Part shown: positions 56,782 through 64,000 of the stretch, piece by piece
How the letters are laid out: the number at the start of each line of letters is the position of its first letter
Numbering within the stretch: position 1 is the stretch's first letter
NCBI GenBank assembly: GCA_027491255.1
Contig: JAIXWM010000008.1
Location: forward strand, 113,490-177,489
DNA length: 64,000 nucleotides
From: Rubrivivax sp.
Lineage (GTDB): Bacteria > Pseudomonadota > Gammaproteobacteria > Burkholderiales > Burkholderiaceae_C
Direction: 5' to 3'
Notes under the pieces: model-generated
Database searches by the model: none
The model's input: only the letters and a program-made list of their open reading frames with translations
What the model was told of the DNA's origin: nothing
Position numbers and translations under genes: made by a program

Positions 56782-57075
56782 CTACTCCTGAAAGTTCCGA
56801 GCCAGCCTGATGGCCGCCTCGATGTCCTTGGACAGGCTCGACTTGTCGCCCCCGGCCAGCAGAAGCAACAGTCTCGACCCGCGCTGCGAGTAGTAGACCC
56901 GGTAGCCAGGACCGACGTCTATCTTGAGTTCAGACACACCGCCGGTCAGGTGACGGTGCTGGCCTGGATTGCCGGCGATCAATCGCTCGACGCGAACCAG
57001 AATCCGGGCCCGACCCGCCGCGTCTTCGAGCGCGTCGATCCATTGGGCGTATGCGTCAGTCTTGGCTACTCGCAC
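56782..57075 (-). CDS. higB: HigB/RelE-type toxin
   Basis: The product is 97 residues, the family length. It has a Trp in YAQWIDALEDAAGRARILVR, then VSELKIDVGPGYRVYYSQRG and LLLLLAGGDKSSLSKDIEAA, the hallmark of the killer-protein subgroup of RelE-fold toxins. The pair with HigA appears intact. A 16-base perfect palindrome lies just upstream. Confidence 0.92.
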   Translation of the reverse strand: MRVAKTDAYAQWIDALEDAAGRARILVRVERLIAGNPGQHRHLTGGVSELKIDVGPGYRVYYSQRGSRLLLLLAGGDKSSLSKDIEAAIRLARNFQE

Positions 57076-57084
57076 AGACGAAGT

Positions 57085-57100
57085 GTAGCCCCGGGGCTAC
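57085..57100. promoter_or_regulatory. Palindromic operator upstream of higBA
   Basis: GTAGCCCCGGGGCTAC is a perfect 16-base palindrome ending 10 bases from the HigB start. It extends weakly as GTGTAGCC...GGCTACGTGTG. A HigA dimer site is likely. Confidence 0.7.
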
Positions 57101-57105
57101 GTGTG

Positions 57106-57522
57106 TCAAGGTTCCACGATCGGCGATACCGCCCCCTCAGCTCGCACCCCCACCCCTGAGCCCGCAGCGTCATCCTCTGCGGCAGCCCCCATGCGCGGCT
57201 GCCAGTTCCGGCTCTCCACCACCAGCGGCGTGCGTTCCTGGGCGCCGGCCGGCTCGATGCCCATGGCGTGCAGCCTGGCGCGCAGCTCTGCCAGCACATC
57301 GTCCTTGCGCAGCGACCATGTCGAAGCGAAGCACCGCCAGAAGACCCAGCCCGCGCGCTCGAGGATGCGCTGGCGCTGCATGTCGGCGGGCCAGCGGTCG
57401 GGCCCGTGGAATTCGTCGCCGTCGCACTCGATGGCCAGCCGCGTGTCGCTGGCGCCTTCGACGACCATGTCGATCCGGTTTTGTGGGCAAACGTTTGAGC
57501 CAAGCGAATTGTCAGGCCTCAC
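57106..57522 (-). pseudogene. Helicase-associated nuclease domain, fragment C
   Basis: The fragment encodes [29 protein letters not shown] sequence of the restriction-like nuclease at the C-terminus of some large SF1 helicases. Asp/Glu/Cys-Asp in [11 protein letters not shown] fit its active site. The helicase part is missing. Positions 57201-57479 are nearly the same as 59029-59307. An ATG exists at 57522, so a 138-residue product could be made. Confidence 0.75.
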
Positions 57523-57974
57523 CTGCCCGTCACCCGCTTTGCAAACTTGCCGACGGCCAGATCGTACGCCTCTGACAGCAATGGCTTTACCTTATCGAAG
57601 GTGGCAGCGCTGGGATTGAGCACAGAGACCCACGACATCCAGCCATAGACGGGATGAGGGAGCAGTTGGTCGAGCACAGTGAAATCATGCCCCGTCCCTA
57701 CGACACCACCAGCGGCGGGTCGTGCTGGCTGCGGCCCGAACAGTACGCGATAGGTAGGTTTGCTGATGCCAATGTTCAGGCGGAAAACACCGGGGCGCTG
57801 TAAGTTAGACGCACGATCATTGTCTCCGTCTTTGTCCTTGATGGTCGCGAAGTAGATCCCACGCGGCAGCTTCCCGCCAGGGTCGTAGAAAAACGAAGTT
57901 TCTCCCCATGCCGAGATAGGGCGAATGTCGGCGAATGTACCGACGATGTGCTTGGCTATCAGAGAACTGTCCAT
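57519..57974 (-). CDS. DUF6194-like protein
   Basis: This 151-residue protein resembles DUF6194 in [37 protein letters not shown] and [20 protein letters not shown]. The role is unknown. GC is lower than around it. It lies directly upstream of nuclease fragment C and downstream of the BrnA gene on the same strand. Confidence 0.78.
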   Translation of the reverse strand: MDSSLIAKHIVGTFADIRPISAWGETSFFYDPGGKLPRGIYFATIKDKDGDNDRASNLQRPGVFRLNIGISKPTYRVLFGPQPARPAAGGVVGTGHDFTVLDQLLPHPVYGWMSWVSVLNPSAATFDKVKPLLSEAYDLAVGKFAKRVTGR

Positions 57975-57989
57975 GAGGCCAGTTAGGCT

Positions 57990-58271
57990 TCACTTGGGCT
58001 CGATCCGCGAGAGCCTCTCTGCCATGCGCGTTTGCCATCCTGGTCCAGTGGCGCGCCATTTGAGAATGACATCCTCAGGTAGGCGGATGGAGATCAACTT
58101 TCTCGGGTTCAGGGAAACGGGTCTCCCGCCCTTGTTGACCTTTCCTCGCGCGAGCATGTCTTCGGTCAACTCGGGAAGTTCCTCGTACTCCTCCAGCTGA
58201 ATGACGTGCGTCGCCACCTTGGCGAGGTCAGATCCCAAGGAGCGGGGCGATGAGCGCCTGCTCGCGGTCAT
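57990..58271 (-). CDS. brnA: BrnA antitoxin (intact pair)
   Basis: This 93-residue BrnA has EEYEELPELTEDMLARGKVN, a basic RKLISIRLPEDVILKWRATG ribbon-helix-helix and GWQTRMAERL. It diverges from the copy at 54605-54904, so it is an independent allele rather than a fresh duplicate. It overlaps the brnT end by 44 bases. Confidence 0.92.
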   Translation of the reverse strand: MTASRRSSPRSLGSDLAKVATHVIQLEEYEELPELTEDMLARGKVNKGGRPVSLNPRKLISIRLPEDVILKWRATGPGWQTRMAERLSRIEPK

Positions 58272-58503
58272 TGGCTTTCCTCATGCTGAACACATGGCGA
58301 GCCGCGCCACGCGGTGTGTACCCAATCACCACCATCCGATCCCGGAGCATGCCGAAACAGAGGATCCGCCGTTCCCCGTAGTCCTTGCGAGTGTCTTCCG
58401 TCTCGAAGTTGGTTGACTCGAAGACGACCCTCGCATCTTCAAAATCGAGCTGCCTTTCGGCAAGGGCTTTGGCGCGCTTCGCAGGATCGTAGGTGATGAG
58501 CAC
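58228..58503 (-). CDS. brnT: BrnT toxin
   Basis: The product is about 91 residues from GTG 58503. BrnT features are LITYDPAKRAKALAERQLDF, EDARVVFESTNFETED, YGERRILCFGMLRDRMVVIG and YTPRGAARHVFSMRKANDRE. BrnT is a RelE-fold ribonuclease that is toxin-first in its operon. The frame is open upstream, but homologues start at this GTG. Confidence 0.92.
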   Translation of the reverse strand: MLITYDPAKRAKALAERQLDFEDARVVFESTNFETEDTRKDYGERRILCFGMLRDRMVVIGYTPRGAARHVFSMRKANDREQALIAPLLGI

Positions 58504-58529
58504 ATGGTTATTGTATCTACAACAACCAT
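58504..58529. promoter_or_regulatory. Long inverted repeat at the brnTA start
   Basis: ATGGTTATTGTA-TC-TACAACAACCAT has 12-base arms with one mismatch and lies directly against the BrnT GTG. BrnA is known to bind DNA and repress its promoter, and this is the best operator candidate in the region. Confidence 0.75.
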
Positions 58530-58572
58530 GGTGCGCAAGGGCGCTCGACCTGTGATGCCTAACGAATGAAAG

Positions 58573-58795
58573 GGACTTCCCCGTCCCGAACCAGCCGCAA
58601 AGCGGCAACCGGCCACAAAGTGCCACGATGGGAAGTGCGAACTCTCATCAACTCACTCGGAAGGGGAAGTCCATGGCTATCGCATTCGTCGGCATCGATC
58701 TCGCCAAGAGCGTGTTTGCGGTGCACGGGGTTAACCCGGCTGGCAAGCCCGAGCTGGTCCGCCCGAGCGTGCCGCGCGCCAAGTTGCACAAGATG
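58573..58795 (+). mobile_element. IS110-family transposase 5' remnant
   Basis: The ATG at 58673 (GGGGAAG upstream) starts AIAFVGIDLAKSVFAVHGVN, the DEDD catalytic start of IS110-type transposases. It ends after about 41 codons at a junction with BrnA sequence. GGACTTCCCC (58573-58582) and GGGGAAGTCC (58663-58672) form an inverted repeat in its leader. The rest of the element is gone. Confidence 0.88.
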
Positions 58796-58902
58796 ACGAC
58801 GACCTCGGCGGGCAGGCGCAGGCTGATCATCTGCTTCGGATGGACCGACTTTGGCCGCCCCGCCTTCTTGAACACGGCGCGCGAACATCTCATCGGTCAA
58901 AC
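58796..58902 (-). pseudogene. BrnA middle-part remnant
   Basis: The minus frame FKKAGRPKSVHPKQMISLRL then PAEVV matches residues 45-68 of the BrnA at 54605-54904. Both ends are cut: one by IS110 sequence, the other by the GATGATC/GATCATC junction. Confidence 0.8.
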
Positions 58903-59525
58903 AGATGATCCGGCATGGAGATCATCGGTGCGACGAGGCGGGCGCCCCTGGTCATTCAGACGATGACGGCAGGGGGAGCGCCGCATCAGGGGCCGCACCT
59001 CCTTCACCGGCACTCACCATTCGCGGTCGCCAGTTCCGGCTCTCCACCACCAGCGGCGTGCGTTCCTGGGCGCCGGCCGCCTCGATGCCCATGGCGTGCA
59101 GCCTGGCGCGCAGCTCGGCCAGCACATCGTCCTTGCGCAGTGACCATGTCGAGGCGAAGCAGCGCCAGAAGACCCAGCCCGCGCGCTCGAGGATGCGCTG
59201 GCGCTGCATGTCGGCGGGCCAGCGGTCGGGCCCGTGGAATTCGTCGCCGTCGCACTCGATGGCCAGCCGCGTGTCGTCGGCGCCTTCGACGAGCATGTCG
59301 ATCCGGTAAGCGCCTGCCTTCACTTGCGGCGTGAGACACCAGATACATGCGGTCGCGGGCCCGGCTGGCCGCCACGTTGAACCGCTGCTCGACGCTACCT
59401 GCCAGCGAGCGAAGCCGCGCGGCCCACTTCGGGCCGCCGGCGCGCCCGATGCGGCCGCAGAGGTCGTTGACGGTGGCCAGATTCGATGAGCACGTAGGCG
59501 CGGGGGTCGATCTCCGTGCCCTACT
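58903..59525 (-). pseudogene. Helicase/nuclease C-terminal remnant, fragment D (largest)
   Basis: From right to left the frames read [12 protein letters not shown], then [37 protein letters not shown] and then, after a frame change, [20 protein letters not shown] and the nuclease tail [16 protein letters not shown]. This joins helicase motif V/VI-like sequence to a restriction-like nuclease domain, as in large SF1 helicases with a C-terminal DUF559-like nuclease. Segment 59029-59307 repeats 57201-57479. Confidence 0.78.
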
Positions 59526-59862
59526 GGCAGTCAGGCGTCAGGCGTCCGGAAGCCTGGCGAACCAACCGGTTCATCACGGTCGAGGACATCGCCTGATCGA
59601 AGAATGCTTCGCTCCGCTACGAGCGCCCCGATGCGGTGATCGATGTCGGCCTCTCATGCAAGCCGTCTGGTGACTGTTGCCGGGGATTCTGTGCACCACC
59701 AATCGATGCCGCGCTGCAGATCTATCTACTTTAGGTATCAAGAAATGCCGAACTTGGATTGGACAGGAATCGTTCGGCCTCCTAGCATGATGTCTGACAC
59801 GCTACGCTTTTTTCATTCGGCATTGCCGCGTTGCCCGGATCATCCACAAACGGAGACCCTCT
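59526..59862. other. Gap before the low-GC operon, no gene supported
   Basis: No complete frame with family features is visible in these 337 bases. GC drops sharply from about 59700. The operon promoter for the Bug gene is expected here; TTTTTTCATT near 59810 is the most A/T-rich part. Confidence 0.4.
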
Positions 59863-60861
59863 ATGTCACAGCGTACCACCCGCAGGTGCCTCCTTTCCAA
59901 AGCGGCAGTCGGCTTGGCGTCGTCATCTGGACTCCTGACATCATTGAATACAGTCGCTCAATCCAGCGTCGGATTTCCCAATCGGACAGTTCAACTCATC
60001 GTCCCGCTGGGTGCTGGTGGAGTCGCAGATACAGGGGCCCGCATCGTCGCTAAAAAATTAGCCGAAGTACTAGGCACTGCTGTGGTCGTCGAGAACCGGC
60101 CGGGCGGGGCCCAGGCTGTGGGTATCGGCCAAGTGGCACGTGCAAACCCAGATGGCCATACGCTGCTATGGTCCACCGGCGGCTTCGCCGCTGCCCCGGT
60201 GCTAATGAAGTCATTCGAGTTCGACCCCATTCGCGACTTTCAGCCAATCACAATGGCTGCAACCAGCAACAACGTGCTGGTCGGTTCGTCAGCGCTGCCC
60301 AGCAAAAATTTACCAGACTTAATAAAGTATTCAAAAGAAAATCCAGGCAAGCTTTTCTACGGTACGGCATCGGGTGGCACTACCTTGGTTTTTGAGTACC
60401 TGAAAATGGCGACGGGTGTTCAACTAGAGTCCGTCCCGTACAAAGGTTCGCCGGACGCCTGGGCCGATCTTATTGGTGGGCGGATACATGTCATGCTAGA
60501 TGGTCCAGGTTTGACCAAGAGCAATATTGAAACAGGTCGTGCACGAGCATTGGGCGTATTTGGTCCAAAGCGATCCAGCGTGTTGCCCCAAGTGCCAACG
60601 ATCGCTGAACAAGGGTTTCCGGATTTCTCTGTATTGACATGGGTCGGCTTGTGGGCACCCAAGGCCACACCTAGGTCGGTAGTGCAGCGCCTAGAACAAG
60701 CCATGACCCGCGTGATGGCGATGCCAGAAACCCAGCAGGAACTCGACCGAGCCGGACTAGACGCCACCACCATGAGTACAACTGAATTCACCGAAGCCAT
60801 ACGCAAGGAACTCGCGTTGTGGAAAACAGTGGCCGCCCGTGCCAACATCCAACCGCAGTAA
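59863..60861 (+). CDS. Bug-family periplasmic solute-binding protein
   Basis: This 332-residue Bug protein has a twin-Arg type leader (TTRRCLLSKAAVG) and FPNRTVQLIVPLGAGGVADT, VVENRPGGAQAVGIGQVARA and PYKGSPDAWADLIGG. It is the first gene of a three-gene operon with an aldolase and a RidA-like gene. Codon use includes many A/T-ending codons (AAA, TTA, ATA), unlike the core genes, a sign of transfer. Confidence 0.92.
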   Translation: MSQRTTRRCLLSKAAVGLASSSGLLTSLNTVAQSSVGFPNRTVQLIVPLGAGGVADTGARIVAKKLAEVLGTAVVVENRPGGAQAVGIGQVARANPDGHTLLWSTGGFAAAPVLMKSFEFDPIRDFQPITMAATSNNVLVGSSALPSKNLPDLIKYSKENPGKLFYGTASGGTTLVFEYLKMATGVQLESVPYKGSPDAWADLIGGRIHVMLDGPGLTKSNIETGRARALGVFGPKRSSVLPQVPTIAEQGFPDFSVLTWVGLWAPKATPRSVVQRLEQAMTRVMAMPETQQELDRAGLDATTMSTTEFTEAIRKELALWKTVAARANIQPQ

Positions 60862-60871
60862 GAGCACGGAC

Positions 60872-61648
60872 ATGACCGACCTCAAAGAGCGTATGGCACG
60901 CGGTGGTCTGGTGGCCGCTTGGTGCGCTATGCCGTCGCCCTTCTTGGCCGAAACGATGGCTTGCTCAGGCTTTGACGCGATCACCATTGACCTGCAGCAC
61001 GGAGTGCAGGAGTACGGTCATGCAGTCAGTTCGCTGCAGGCCATCGATGGACGAGGAGTACCGGTACTGTGCCGCGTGCATTGGAACGAGCCCGGCACTC
61101 TGATGAAAGTGCTCGACGCTGGCTTCAATGGGGTGATCTGTCCCTTGGTGAACACACGACAGGAGGCCGAGGCACTTGCGCGTGCCTGTTACTATCCGCC
61201 GATGGGCGGACGATCGTTCGGTCCGTATCGGGCAACTGCAACGCATGGCGCGAATTACTTCGACCGTGCAAATGATTGGATTGTCGTTCTGCCCATGATC
61301 GAGACGATGGAGGCCGTGCAAAATCTGGAAGAGATCCTGTCTGTACCAGGTATATCTGGAGTTTATGTTGGCCCCAATGATCTTGCATTATCGATGGGCC
61401 TCCCGCCTCAGCTGGTGCCGCCGAACCTGATACCTGCCGAGCCAGTGCTCGAACAGATATTCTCTATCTTTGCAAAAGTACGTGCAGCCGGTAAACTGGC
61501 TGGCATTGCTTGCGGCTCTCCGACCATGGTAGCCTATATGCAAAAAGCCGGATTTCATCTGACCACATTGTGCAGCGACGTGCATTTCTTCCGAACCGGT
61601 ATGCAAAACTTGCTCGCTGAAACCCGCGCGGCGCTGTGCCCTGCCTAA
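60872..61648 (+). CDS. HpcH/HpaI-family aldolase
   Basis: This 258-residue class II pyruvate aldolase has FDAITIDLQHGVQEYGHAVS, RVHWNEPGTLMKVLDAGFNG, MIETMEAVQNLEEIL and VYVGPNDLALSMGLP, with the metal Glu and Asp of the family. It splits hydroxy-keto acids to pyruvate and an aldehyde. It is 10 bases after the Bug gene. The substrate is unknown. Confidence 0.92.
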   Translation: MTDLKERMARGGLVAAWCAMPSPFLAETMACSGFDAITIDLQHGVQEYGHAVSSLQAIDGRGVPVLCRVHWNEPGTLMKVLDAGFNGVICPLVNTRQEAEALARACYYPPMGGRSFGPYRATATHGANYFDRANDWIVVLPMIETMEAVQNLEEILSVPGISGVYVGPNDLALSMGLPPQLVPPNLIPAEPVLEQIFSIFAKVRAAGKLAGIACGSPTMVAYMQKAGFHLTTLCSDVHFFRTGMQNLLAETRAALCPA

Positions 61649-61663
61649 ATCTGGATACCAGTC

Positions 61664-62437
61664 ATGAACATGCCTGCACAAGCTGACGCTACCAAGGTCA
61701 ATACGGCTGGAGGCTATCGCTACATTCCTTCGGTCTTTCAGTATTCGTCCGGTGTCGCGGCGGAGGACGGCTTCGAGCTCGTAAGGGCCCGTTTCCATCG
61801 CCCTGTGCCGCTGGACCAGGGCTTCGCCGCCATCGAGGCGCACCTGCGCACGCTCGGGCGACCGCTTCAGGCCTTCGCGCAGTGCGAGTTGCGCTCGCCG
61901 CGCCCCTACACCGAAGAAGGCTTTCTCGCCTTCAACCGGCGCTACGTCAAGACCCTTGAAGCCTGGGACCTCTGCGACGGAACAGTGACCCCAGTGGCGC
62001 GGACCCATGTCTGCCCGGTGTATGAGGCGCCGCAGCAGCCGTCAATGCATGCCTTCACTTACACGGTACCAACGAACACATCAGCGCGTCGCAGTTTCAT
62101 GCTCGCCGGTGGCGGTGACGTACGTCGAGGATCAGGTAGCTTCATGGAGCGTTGTGTTCGACGTGGCGACACCTCGGCCGAAGGCCTGCGGGAGAAAGTG
62201 GAACACGTTATCGCCGAGATGGAACGACGGATGAGTTTGCTGGGCTTCGGATGGGCCGACGCGATCAGTACGCAGTGCTATACAGTGCAGAATATCGGTC
62301 ATCTGGTCGGCGAATTGCTGGCAGCACGCGGCGCTATTCCTGGTGGCTTGGTGTGGTCGTACGCGCAACTCCCGGTGGAAGGACTCGCTTTCGAAATGGA
62401 TGTTCGCGGCACGGTACTCGAGCGAGTGCTTCAGTGA
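61664..62437 (+). CDS. RidA-like protein, possibly CnbZ-type deaminase
   Basis: The product is 257 residues. GGYRYIPSVFQYSSGVAAED, QAFAQCELRSPRPYTEEGFL and FNRRYVKTLEAWDL are typical of a long RidA-like group in Burkholderiales, some of which carry the name 2-amino-5-chloromuconate deaminase (CnbZ); that name is recalled, not checked. It is 15 bases after the aldolase gene, so an imine or enamine step in the same pathway is plausible. Confidence 0.75.
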   Translation: MNMPAQADATKVNTAGGYRYIPSVFQYSSGVAAEDGFELVRARFHRPVPLDQGFAAIEAHLRTLGRPLQAFAQCELRSPRPYTEEGFLAFNRRYVKTLEAWDLCDGTVTPVARTHVCPVYEAPQQPSMHAFTYTVPTNTSARRSFMLAGGGDVRRGSGSFMERCVRRGDTSAEGLREKVEHVIAEMERRMSLLGFGWADAISTQCYTVQNIGHLVGELLAARGAIPGGLVWSYAQLPVEGLAFEMDVRGTVLERVLQ

Positions 62438-62462
62438 AATCAAATATTTCTGGTAGGAGAGA

Positions 62463-63380
62463 TCAAGTCCTTACGGCCAAGTCACTTGCAGTTTCTATCA
62501 GGCGCCGTACGGTAGCTTCTTGATTCTCACGACACCAAGCGAGCAGATGCTGCAGCTTCAATGCGCTCGAATCTATTCCAGGTGCAACAAGAGGACGAAG
62601 CTCAATACCGCTAAACCCTAATGATGCCATGGCGGCTGGGACAACTGCTAGCCCCAATCCGGCACGCACCATGGCAAGTATCCCCGGAGGCTGTGCCATC
62701 GAAACCACGGTGCGCGGTCGCACGCCAGCATCATGGAACAATCGATTCAGAATCAGAAAAAAGTATTTGGCCAGCGGTGACCATGCAATGTAGTTGCGCT
62801 GGTGCAGCGCCCGGATCGGAACCTCTTCAAGACACGCCAACGAATCCCCAGCCGGGAGCGCGACGACGAAACAATCGCGGTGAAGAATCAACGAGTCCAA
62901 CCGTTCGTGATCCAACGGGGGACGGACTATCCCCACATCCAGCGAACCCGCTTCCAATTGCCGCAACTGATCATCGATGAGCAGCTCCTTGAAGACATAA
63001 CTCACACCGGGATAGCGCGCATGATGAAGACCGATGAGTTGCGGAAGCAATTCGTACGAGGCGGCCTGGGTGAAGCCGATCGTCAAGGTGCCATGTCTGC
63101 CTTCAGCTGACAGCCGTGTTTGCTCGGCGGCCTCTCCCGCCCGCTGCAAGATTGCTCTTGCTTCCTCTGCAAAGTAACGTCCCGCAGGAGTCAACGTCAC
63201 TGTGCGACGGTCGCGCTGGAAAAGCAGCACTCCCATGCTCGCCTCCAGCAAGGCGATTTGCCTGCTTAGCGGCGGCTGCGTCATGTTGAGCCTGACAGCA
63301 GCTCGTCCAAAATGCAGCGTCTCAGCCAATACTACCAAGCAACGCAGCTGTGGCAAATCGAAAGGCAGGCGGGCGATCAT
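62463..63380 (-). CDS. LysR-family transcriptional regulator
   Basis: This protein of about 305 residues has the LysR helix-turn-helix LRCLVVLAETLHFGRAAVRL then NMTQPPLSRQIALLEASMGV and an effector domain (GTLTIGFTQAASYELLPQLI). It is convergent with the operon, 25 bases from the RidA-like stop, and is its likely regulator. A GTG at 63383 is an alternative start. Confidence 0.93.
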   Translation of the reverse strand: MIARLPFDLPQLRCLVVLAETLHFGRAAVRLNMTQPPLSRQIALLEASMGVLLFQRDRRTVTLTPAGRYFAEEARAILQRAGEAAEQTRLSAEGRHGTLTIGFTQAASYELLPQLIGLHHARYPGVSYVFKELLIDDQLRQLEAGSLDVGIVRPPLDHERLDSLILHRDCFVVALPAGDSLACLEEVPIRALHQRNYIAWSPLAKYFFLILNRLFHDAGVRPRTVVSMAQPPGILAMVRAGLGLAVVPAAMASLGFSGIELRPLVAPGIDSSALKLQHLLAWCRENQEATVRRLIETASDLAVRT

Positions 63381-63383
63381 CAC

Positions 63384-64000
63384 ACCGTCTGCCGATGACG
63401 TTCTATTCCACTTGCAATCATCTTGTCCACGAATGTCGTGCGCACAGCACTAAGGCAGACTTTCCACGCCGTGTGCCCGGTTCGCCGAGCAGTCCTCCGC
63501 CAGGAAAAAGGCCTCAGCCGCAAGCGGTGCTCCAGATACATGTCACGGCCCCGCATCGCTTGGTTCAACCATGACAGCCTTTGGTCGACTTGATTATGGC
63601 CGATCGCGAATGGCACATGGCGAGGGCATCGCCGTAGCATAGCCGCGCACCCCACGCTGCGCACTTCGATGCGCGGCGCTTCAGAATCCCGGCAGTTGAA
63701 GAGGACCGAGTCGATCGCATGCCCTCGCCTTCGTTCGTCGCATCCCGGACTGGTCAGAGTGGTGTCGCCGAACGAAGCGCCGATCACCGGACCGAGGTTG
63801 AAACCACTGGTCACGATGAGCTGTCCGAACTTGACCAGCGTGTGGCCATACTCTTCGTTGGTGCGCAATGCCGCTCAGGTATCCCCCCGCGTCAGAATAG
63901 TTGTCGCCCCGATAGAACTTGGTCTTTGACTTCCAAGTTCATCCAAATGGTGGTGGGAGGCTGTGGAGCTTGTGGGCGAAGGTCGGCGCGGTGGGCAACG
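63384..64000. other. Right end of window, no gene supported
   Basis: A 162-codon minus frame (63380-63868) is open but shows no family pattern I recognise. Stretches such as GHAIDSVLFNCRDSEAPRIE hint at a degraded homocysteine-methyltransferase-like fragment, too weak to call. The base composition is lower in GC than the core. No terminator or RNA gene is visible. Confidence 0.3.

Noticed and set aside
50450..59525. Integron-type gene-cassette array as an explanation for the TA cluster
   Set aside because: Genes lie on both strands, no integrase gene is seen, and the repeats are fragments of coding genes rather than attC-like imperfect palindromes at regular spacing.
63380..63868. 162-codon minus-strand frame near the right end as a gene
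   Set aside because: No start context and no clear family match. A weak hint of a degraded methyltransferase-like fragment is not enough to call it.

Overview
The window is GC-rich (roughly 70% by eye) and densely coded. Its gene content points to a betaproteobacterium of the order Burkholderiales, probably a Rubrivivax/Leptothrix/Ideonella-like relative. The reasons are the mnmG-rsmG-parA-parB order, gatCAB divergent from mreBCD-mrdA-rodA, and three Bug-type tripartite-transporter binding proteins. This is inference from gene content; no rRNA or tRNA gene is visible to test it.

Region 1 (1-7.4 kb) looks origin-proximal: the end of mnmG, rsmG, parA and parB, with three parS-like palindromes inside the mnmG and rsmG coding sequences. 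parA and parB are separated by an acetyltransferase gene and an opposing argC. A lipocalin, a MazEF-type toxin-antitoxin pair with its own palindrome, and a LysE exporter lie between rsmG and parA.

Region 2 (7.4-30.6 kb) is mostly metabolic: a formate/nitrite transporter (plus a broken remnant of a second copy), an IclR/Bug/DapA-like/DhaK/DhaL catabolic locus, MFS and TauE-type exporters, an ammonium transporter with a sigma-54-type promoter, hppD beside an Lrp-type regulator, a pseudouridine degradation pair (psuK-psuG) facing a Bug/MTA-phosphorylase/deaminase cluster, an RraA-like protein, a HiPIP, xthA and pyrE, and a Phd/PIN toxin-antitoxin pair.

Region 3 (30.6-50.4 kb) is core again: gatCAB, the cell-elongation operon mreBCD-mrdA-rodA, an AEC transporter, a large beta-propeller protein, and a BMP-family (nucleoside-type) ABC importer. 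The importer's ATPase carries a hexanucleotide repeat that inserts a Thr/Ala and Thr/Ser dipeptide tract into its second nucleotide-binding domain.

Region 4 (50.4-59.5 kb) is the most unusual: about ten toxin-antitoxin loci, intact and decayed, packed head to tail with duplicated fragments of a helicase/nuclease gene, BrnTA fragments, VapC fragments and a truncated IS110 transposase. It reads as a recombination hotspot. Intact pairs are PF09720/RelE, VapBC, HigBA and BrnTA, several with palindromic operators at their promoters.

Region 5 (59.8-63.4 kb) is a lower-GC, probably transferred operon (Bug binding protein, HpcH/HpaI aldolase, RidA-like protein) with an opposing LysR regulator. The last 600 bases hold no gene that could be supported.
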